From: Bacillota bacterium
Lineage (GTDB): Bacteria > Bacillota > Bacilli > Alicyclobacillales > SLC66
Length of the DNA: 10,357 bases
NCBI GenBank assembly: GCA_021820825.1
Contig: JAKADD010000061.1
Span: 1 to 10,357 of the forward strand
Reading direction: 5' to 3'
In this document: positions 7,152 through 10,357 of the stretch, one piece after another
How positions within the stretch are numbered: position 1 is the stretch's first letter
Layout of the letters: the number at the start of each line of letters is the position of its first letter
Made by a program: the position numbers and the translations under genes
Notes under the pieces: model-generated
What the model saw: only the letters and a program-made list of their open reading frames with translations
Database searches by the model: none
Told to the model about the DNA's origin: nothing

Positions 7152-7223
7152 ATTTGTCACCCCTACGCGTTCTGGACACTGATATAGAGTATCCGTTTGC
7201 CCAATTGACTCAACAGACCTCTA

Positions 7224-7258
7224 CGGCGCTATTATACATTGGTTGGTAGGAAAGCAAA
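7224..7258 (-). promoter_or_regulatory. candidate housekeeping promoter for the sigma-factor remnant
   Basis: On the minus strand a perfect TATAAT (7236-7231) stands 16 bases from TTTGCT (7258-7253), a weak match to TTGACA. Transcription would begin near 7224 and leave a leader of about 70 bases before the ATG at 7151. The -10 is excellent; the -35 is poor. Confidence 0.35.
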
Positions 7259-7295
7259 CGTTTACGGAAGTGAGGGAAATTGTTCGGCGCATTCG

Positions 7296-7324
7296 TGTAA
7301 CCAGTGCGCCGTCTTCATCGTCTA
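7296..7324 (+). promoter_or_regulatory. candidate ECF-sigma promoter for the exported protein
   Basis: TGTAAC (7296-7301), 17 bases, then CGTCTA (7319-7324). This matches the -35 TGAAAC / -10 CGTMTA pattern of Bacillus extracytoplasmic sigma factors (SigW/X/M class) with one mismatch. Transcription would start about 7 bases after the -10 box, some 25-30 bases before the start of the exported-protein gene, leaving room for its GGGAGGG site. No good housekeeping promoter is seen in the same stretch. Confidence 0.45.
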
Positions 7325-7357
7325 TATTGAAAATGTGGGAGGGATGTGTCGGCCATC

Positions 7358-8671
7358 ATGAAGGTTACCAGCCTGCGATCACTGCTCTATGTCTTATTTT
7401 GCGCCGTCCTCGGGGGATTTCTTTTCCATAGCGATGGCGCTTGGAAGACTTCCGCTTCCCCTGCAGCGCATGCGCCCCAGAGTGGCAGGCTGAATGCGCA
7501 GGCGACCACACTGGGGCTGCCCGTCGGCGTACCCAATCCAGACTTCTGGTGGGCGATTCCGACGTTGGAACGCTATGGACTCCCGGTTATTTTGCCTGCG
7601 TGGCTCCCCTATAAAGGCCCATACAGCTATACGTTCAATCCAGCCTTGTACAATGGCATGCCGCCGATCAGCGTCACCCCGCCGACGCGCAGGCTCGTAA
7701 CCGACATTTCCGGCATCGGCTACTCCATAGGCGTCGGCAATGTCGCCGAAGAGGGCGCCGTTCCGCTGTTGGGCGTAACGCCCGCCGGCAAAACCCTGAC
7801 GCCTCCGGCGCATACGACCGTTCCCTTGACCCTGTCCTCACCGTATACGCAGTCCACGGACGGCCGGATGACCCCTCCTTTTGGCGTCACCGTCGTAAGG
7901 CTGGCAAAGCCAGTCGCCCTGTATGGACTGCCCGTGTCCATCGACCATGGAATTACCGCCCGCGTGAGTTGGTACGTGTCTTACGGCACCATGGGAAATT
8001 GGACCACCGTCAGCTTCGAAGATCACGGATATCTGGTCATGTTGCACTGGCCCCATTTCAATGACAGAACCGCTGTAGAAATCGCCCGCAGTCTGGTCAT
8101 CGTGAGAATGCCCAGTCGCCTGCGAATCACATTTGGCCATGACAGTTTGACGATGCAGCCCATTCTGGGATGGACACCCCAGATGACACCGAGACGGGGA
8201 GAAGCTTGGGGATATCGGTATCAGATAGACCATCTGGCTGGCAATACAGCGGTCGAATCTGTGCCCGCCCTTTCTACTCCGCCGAAAACACCCTATCTGC
8301 CTGCGCTGCCCGCGTCTCAGATTGCTTCCAGCACAGGAGGCATGCCACATCTTGAGGCGGTGCGCACGAGTCTCCATACGGTCTACGGCAACGGTCGCTC
8401 CGTGGTGCTTTTGCCTGCAGTGTTGCCGAAGCCGTTTGCGTCATTCTGGCCGACTGATTTCCAGGGGAGCAGCGTCTCCAATGGTTATCTGTTGACGGCA
8501 CAGCGGAAGGGCGGTTCCGCCGCCTTCTTGTTCGCGGGTTTCAGCGGATCGCACATGCCAAGACACAGCTTGACGGTCCACACGAAATTTGGTCCAGGCG
8601 CACTCAACCGCACAGCCAACCGCGCGACCATCGCATTTGTTGCCTATGGGCAACATTTACGACCACCGTGA
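7358..8671 (+). CDS. exported protein of unknown function
   Basis: A 437-residue protein I do not recognise. The ATG at 7358 starts a signal peptide: MKVTSLR, hydrophobic core SLLYVLFCAVLGGFLF, then a small polar stretch with likely cleavage after SPAAHA (about residue 39). There is no clear lipobox and no further membrane segment, so it is probably secreted or wall-associated. GGGAGGG lies about 14 bases upstream; a GTG at 7346 is an alternative but too close to that site. The motif GLPV occurs at residues 53, 74 and 189. The stretch VILPAWLPYKGPYSYTFN (about 77-94) is echoed by VVLLPAVLPKPFASFWPTDF (about 349-368), suggesting two related halves joined by a proline-rich linker (about 303-330). 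Residues 203-249 (WYVSYGTMGNWTTVSFED and AVEIARSLVIV) weakly recall the DUF4367-type domain often attached to anti-sigma factors. It is intact amid broken neighbours, with high-GC codon use, and has an ECF-like promoter. Confidence 0.8.
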   Translation: MKVTSLRSLLYVLFCAVLGGFLFHSDGAWKTSASPAAHAPQSGRLNAQATTLGLPVGVPNPDFWWAIPTLERYGLPVILPAWLPYKGPYSYTFNPALYNGMPPISVTPPTRRLVTDISGIGYSIGVGNVAEEGAVPLLGVTPAGKTLTPPAHTTVPLTLSSPYTQSTDGRMTPPFGVTVVRLAKPVALYGLPVSIDHGITARVSWYVSYGTMGNWTTVSFEDHGYLVMLHWPHFNDRTAVEIARSLVIVRMPSRLRITFGHDSLTMQPILGWTPQMTPRRGEAWGYRYQIDHLAGNTAVESVPALSTPPKTPYLPALPASQIASSTGGMPHLEAVRTSLHTVYGNGRSVVLLPAVLPKPFASFWPTDFQGSSVSNGYLLTAQRKGGSAAFLFAGFSGSHMPRHSLTVHTKFGPGALNRTANRATIAFVAYGQHLRPP

Positions 8672-8722
8672 GTGGATTGGGAGCCGCTAACAGCAAAGTG
8701 GCTCTGGAAATAGTCGATGGTC

Positions 8723-8748
8723 TCACGAGAGTTCAGTGACTCTCGTGA
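8723..8748. terminator. perfect hairpin downstream of the exported-protein gene
   Basis: TCACGAGAGT (8723-8732) and ACTCTCGTGA (8739-8748) form a 10-base perfect stem with a 6-base loop, 52 bases after the stop codon. No T-run follows on either strand, so it may be a weak terminator, an mRNA 3'-end stabiliser, or a protein-binding palindrome. Confidence 0.45.
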
Positions 8749-8904
8749 ACAAGCGACGCATATTTGTTTGGATTGCGCGGTCATTTTCAATCCACGGCAC
8801 ATTGTTGCGAAAGATCCGTGGAGTGGTGTAAAGATACTATGTGCAACAAGCATTGAAACAAGTAGGTTTTCAAATCGTGTCTGCCATTTTATTCATGCGC
8901 AATG
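8749..8904. other. intergenic stretch, no supported gene
   Basis: No convincing gene is seen. A frame from GTG 8841 to TAA 8945 would encode 34 residues (MQQALKQVGFQIVSAILF, then MRNVDNIKYVNIILGG) that look protein-like, but there is no ribosome-binding site and it overlaps the promoter assigned to the cold-shock gene. It could be the 3' remnant of a lost gene. Confidence 0.25.
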
Positions 8905-8932
8905 TGGACAATATCAAATATGTTAATATTAT
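8905..8932 (+). promoter_or_regulatory. candidate housekeeping promoter of the cold-shock-domain gene
   Basis: TGGACA (8905-8910), 16 bases, then TATTAT (8927-8932): one mismatch each to the -35 and -10 consensus of the vegetative sigma factor. Transcription would begin near 8939, about 14 bases before the ATG at 8953, giving a very short leader that still contains TTAAGG. Confidence 0.5.
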
Positions 8933-8952
8933 TCTTGGGGGTTAAGGCTTGC

Positions 8953-9223
8953 ATGGTGCAGAGGCGCGAGGGCATTGTGAAATGGTATAAGACGGATAAA
9001 GGATATGGCCGCATAAGGATATGGCCGCATTATGTTGGATGGAAAGGACGGCGATCATGTATTTGTTCTTTTCTGTGACATCACTCCAGACCCTGTTAGG
9101 TTTCTGGATGGTTTTCGGTTTCTCAAGGAGGGGCAGAGAGTCTCGTTCGACCTCATCGAAAAACCTGGGATAACAGACAGCCAAAAACGCACGGCTATCA
9201 ATGTCGAAATACTCGCGGACTGA
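8953..9223 (+). pseudogene. cold-shock-domain protein interrupted by a 16-base tandem duplication
   Basis: The ATG at 8953 (AAGG about 5 bases upstream) begins MVQRREGIVKWYKTDKGYGRI, carrying the first cold-shock strand and an RNP1-like KGYGRI. The 16 bases AAGGATATGGCCGCAT then occur twice in tandem (8999-9014 and 9015-9030), shifting the frame so translation ends at 9076-9078 after 41 residues. Deleting one copy restores an 84-residue protein continuing MLDGKDGDHVFVLFCDI, RFLDGFRFLKEGQRVSFDLI and TDSQKRTAINVEILAD to the TGA at 9221-9223. That is a normal cold-shock-domain layout, with RNP2 as VFVLF instead of the usual VFVHF, and an insertion before GFRFLKEGQ. The intact form would bind single-stranded RNA or DNA. 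As read it is broken, but exact tandem duplications can revert by slippage. The conserved remainder suggests the break is recent. Confidence 0.85.
8999..9030 (+). repeat. exact 16-base tandem duplication inside the cold-shock gene
   Basis: Two adjacent identical copies of AAGGATATGGCCGCAT (8999-9014, 9015-9030); the bases on either side do not extend the repeat. Sixteen is not a multiple of three, so the duplication shifts the frame of the gene. Confidence 0.97.
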
Positions 9224-9234
9224 AAAATAGAAAT

Positions 9235-9510
9235 CTACTCTAAACGATGAATTGACGATTCAGGAAAATTACGCTTCTTGCCATTGCTGAGTTTCACGGT
9301 GTAGTAACACTCGGCGTTCCCTCTAAATCCTGGCATTACAAGCATCCCGCCAGCACGTCTATCGGCGTCCTGCTATGCTTACCTGATAATCTTCGGCTTT
9401 GTACCTGTGGTTACCCCACAAATCGAGCTGCGGCTTGTTCATCCATAGTGTTCGCGATCAATTTCACGTCTTGGTATTGTTTTTTACGAAACTTTCGTGG
9501 AATCCCTTAA
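9235..9510 (-). pseudogene. decayed minus-strand gene, family unknown, in three frames
   Basis: Reading the minus strand, three protein-like pieces lie in order in different frames. From about 9500 to 9411: IPRKFRKKQYQDVKLIANT, then MDEQAAARFVG and a stop. From 9415 to about 9362: GNHRYKAEDYQVSIAGRR. From 9372 to 9235: QDADRRAGGMLVMPGFRGNA, then ECYYTVKLSNGKKRNFPESS, ending IHRLE and TAG. Joined at two frameshifts (near 9412 and 9360-9372) they give roughly 85 residues of a basic, soluble-looking protein. I do not recognise the family, and no clear start is seen. Chance cannot be excluded, but the last piece, with its regular strand-like pattern and natural ending, is unlikely to be random. 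The rest of this interval (9224-9676) shows no plus-strand gene. Confidence 0.45.
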
Positions 9511-9676
9511 TTAGGAAATATTTGTACTCATAACGTGGTAGGGTTGAATCAGAGTTGTTTACAAGTGATTCAGTTTTCCAGACTGCATGCCTTAGTCATT
9601 CTGAGCACACTCCATGATTCACTTTATCTGTTGCAAGTTCTTTTGGAGCAACCGACAACCTTGAGGAGGAATGCAT

Positions 9677-10225
9677 TTGATACACATGTACATTATCAGG
9701 CATTGTTCGGCTACCGGTCAGTCGCCAGATGCACCATTGACAGCAGAAGGGGTGCATTTGGCAGACAAACTTTCTAACTACCTCATCGACAAATCCATTG
9801 AATCGATTATATGCAGCCCATACGTCAGGGCTCGCCAAACCATCGAGCCGTTCGCTGAACGAAGCAACATTTCAATTCGAGTCGAGCCGCGTCTTGTAGA
9901 ACGAGTTCTCAGTGAACGGAATTTGAATGATTGGAAGGAATGTCTTAAGCAAACGTTCGAGGACTTCGATTTGGCGTTCGACGGCGGAGAGTCGAGCCAA
10001 ACGGCGATGGCCCGTGCGGTTGAAATCGTGCAAGAGATTTTATGGTCTGGATCTGACAGAGTCGCCATGGTAACTCATGGTAACTTGATGACTTTGATAT
10101 TGAAACATTTTGATACACGATTTGGATTTCAGGATTGGGAGAAGTTATCGAATCCAGATGTTTTCTTGGTGACCACAGATGGAGTTCGCGCAACTGTGGA
10201 ACGTACTTGGACATATTCTACTTGA
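9677..10225 (+). CDS. histidine phosphatase family protein (phosphoglycerate-mutase-like fold)
   Basis: A 182-residue cytosolic phosphatase of the histidine acid phosphatase/phosphoglycerate mutase superfamily. The phosphorylated histidine lies in MYIIRHCSATGQ (RHC instead of the classic RHG, a variant I recall in a Bacillota subgroup). Further family features are APLTAEG, the second arginine in SPYVRARQT, the acid-rich ERVLSERNLNDW, GGESSQ, and the second catalytic histidine in VAMVTHGNLMTLIL. Length fits the short cofactor-independent members. The TTG at 9677 is preferred because GAGGAGG lies 7-8 bases upstream; the ATG at 9671 directly abuts that site, and the ATG at 9686 is too far. Substrate is unknown. 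It appears to stand alone, apart from a decayed gene on the opposite strand upstream. Confidence 0.9.
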   Translation: MIHMYIIRHCSATGQSPDAPLTAEGVHLADKLSNYLIDKSIESIICSPYVRARQTIEPFAERSNISIRVEPRLVERVLSERNLNDWKECLKQTFEDFDLAFDGGESSQTAMARAVEIVQEILWSGSDRVAMVTHGNLMTLILKHFDTRFGFQDWEKLSNPDVFLVTTDGVRATVERTWTYST

Positions 10226-10247
10226 ACATACGGGATCGGAGTGAAAG

Positions 10248-10346
10248 ATGGCCTCCGCAGAGGCGGCTATGGTGGATCATACGAGTCGCGCAGTCGCGGA
10301 GTTAAGGATACGGGGGATGCCAAAGAGACATTGCGATAGTTCCTAA
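10248..10346 (+). CDS. doubtful 32-codon ORF
   Basis: An ATG at 10248, 22 bases after the phosphatase stop, with CGGAG upstream, opens 32 codons (MASAEAAMVDHTSRAVAELR, then IRGMPKRHCDSS) ending at TAA 10344-10346. It could be a small protein or the 5' remnant of a larger gene. I recognise no family. The first bases also form a small GCCTC/GAGGC hairpin. Confidence 0.2.
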   Translation: MASAEAAMVDHTSRAVAELRIRGMPKRHCDSS

Positions 10347-10357
10347 AATGAATTATA

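Noticed and set aside
7394..8377. Minus-strand open frames of 139 and 179 codons within the exported-protein gene
   Set aside because: The plus strand has a signal peptide, a ribosome-binding site and a promoter; the minus frames have none of these and overlap it completely.
8723..8748. Phage attachment site or recombinase site
   Set aside because: A simple short palindrome with no integrase or tRNA nearby; a 3' hairpin is the simpler reading.
9535..9777. Plus-strand open frame of 80 codons before the phosphatase
   Set aside because: It has no ribosome-binding site and runs across the strong GAGGAGG site and start of the phosphatase in another frame.
1..10357. CRISPR array, tRNA or rRNA gene, complete insertion sequence
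   Set aside because: I saw no regularly spaced repeats, no cloverleaf-like segments ending in CCA, and no intact transposase frame on either strand.

Overview
The window reads as a chromosomal segment from a moderately GC-rich Gram-positive (Bacillota, Bacilli) bacterium. The style of the pyrimidine-degradation proteins, strong purine-rich ribosome-binding sites with GTG/TTG starts, and an ECF-type promoter suggest a relative of Alicyclobacillus. That placement is inference from sequence style, not from a search.

Region 1 (1-4924) is a tight co-directional operon for the reductive pyrimidine pathway. It holds the 3' part of preA (iron-sulfur/FMN subunit of NAD-dependent dihydropyrimidine dehydrogenase), hydA (dihydropyrimidinase), a nitrilase-superfamily N-carbamoyl-beta-alanine amidohydrolase, and an NCS1 nucleobase permease. 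Gaps are only 33, 25 and 40 bases. Together they would import a pyrimidine such as uracil, reduce it, open the ring, and release beta-alanine, CO2 and ammonia. The partner subunit PreT is expected just upstream, outside the window. A pair of hairpins (4952-5068), the second followed by a T-run, closes the operon.

Region 2 (about 5070-7160) is AT-richer and largely decayed. It contains a broken antitoxin-like gene (2-base AG duplication), a possible trace of its partner, an intact orphan nucleotidyltransferase, a remnant of an MFS transporter with a 1-base frameshift, and on the opposite strand a truncated and frameshifted ECF sigma factor. The two remnants meet near 6905.

Region 3 (7161-8750) holds an intact gene for an unrecognised exported protein of 437 residues. 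It is preceded by a sequence closely matching the promoter class read by Bacillus extracytoplasmic sigma factors, and followed by a perfect hairpin.

Region 4 (8750-10357) holds a cold-shock-domain gene interrupted by an exact 16-base tandem duplication, a decayed minus-strand gene in pieces (9235-9510), an intact histidine phosphatase starting at TTG, and a doubtful small ORF. Overall, a conserved catabolic operon borders a gene graveyard with at least four or five independent small indels. No complete insertion sequence, tRNA, rRNA or CRISPR array is visible.
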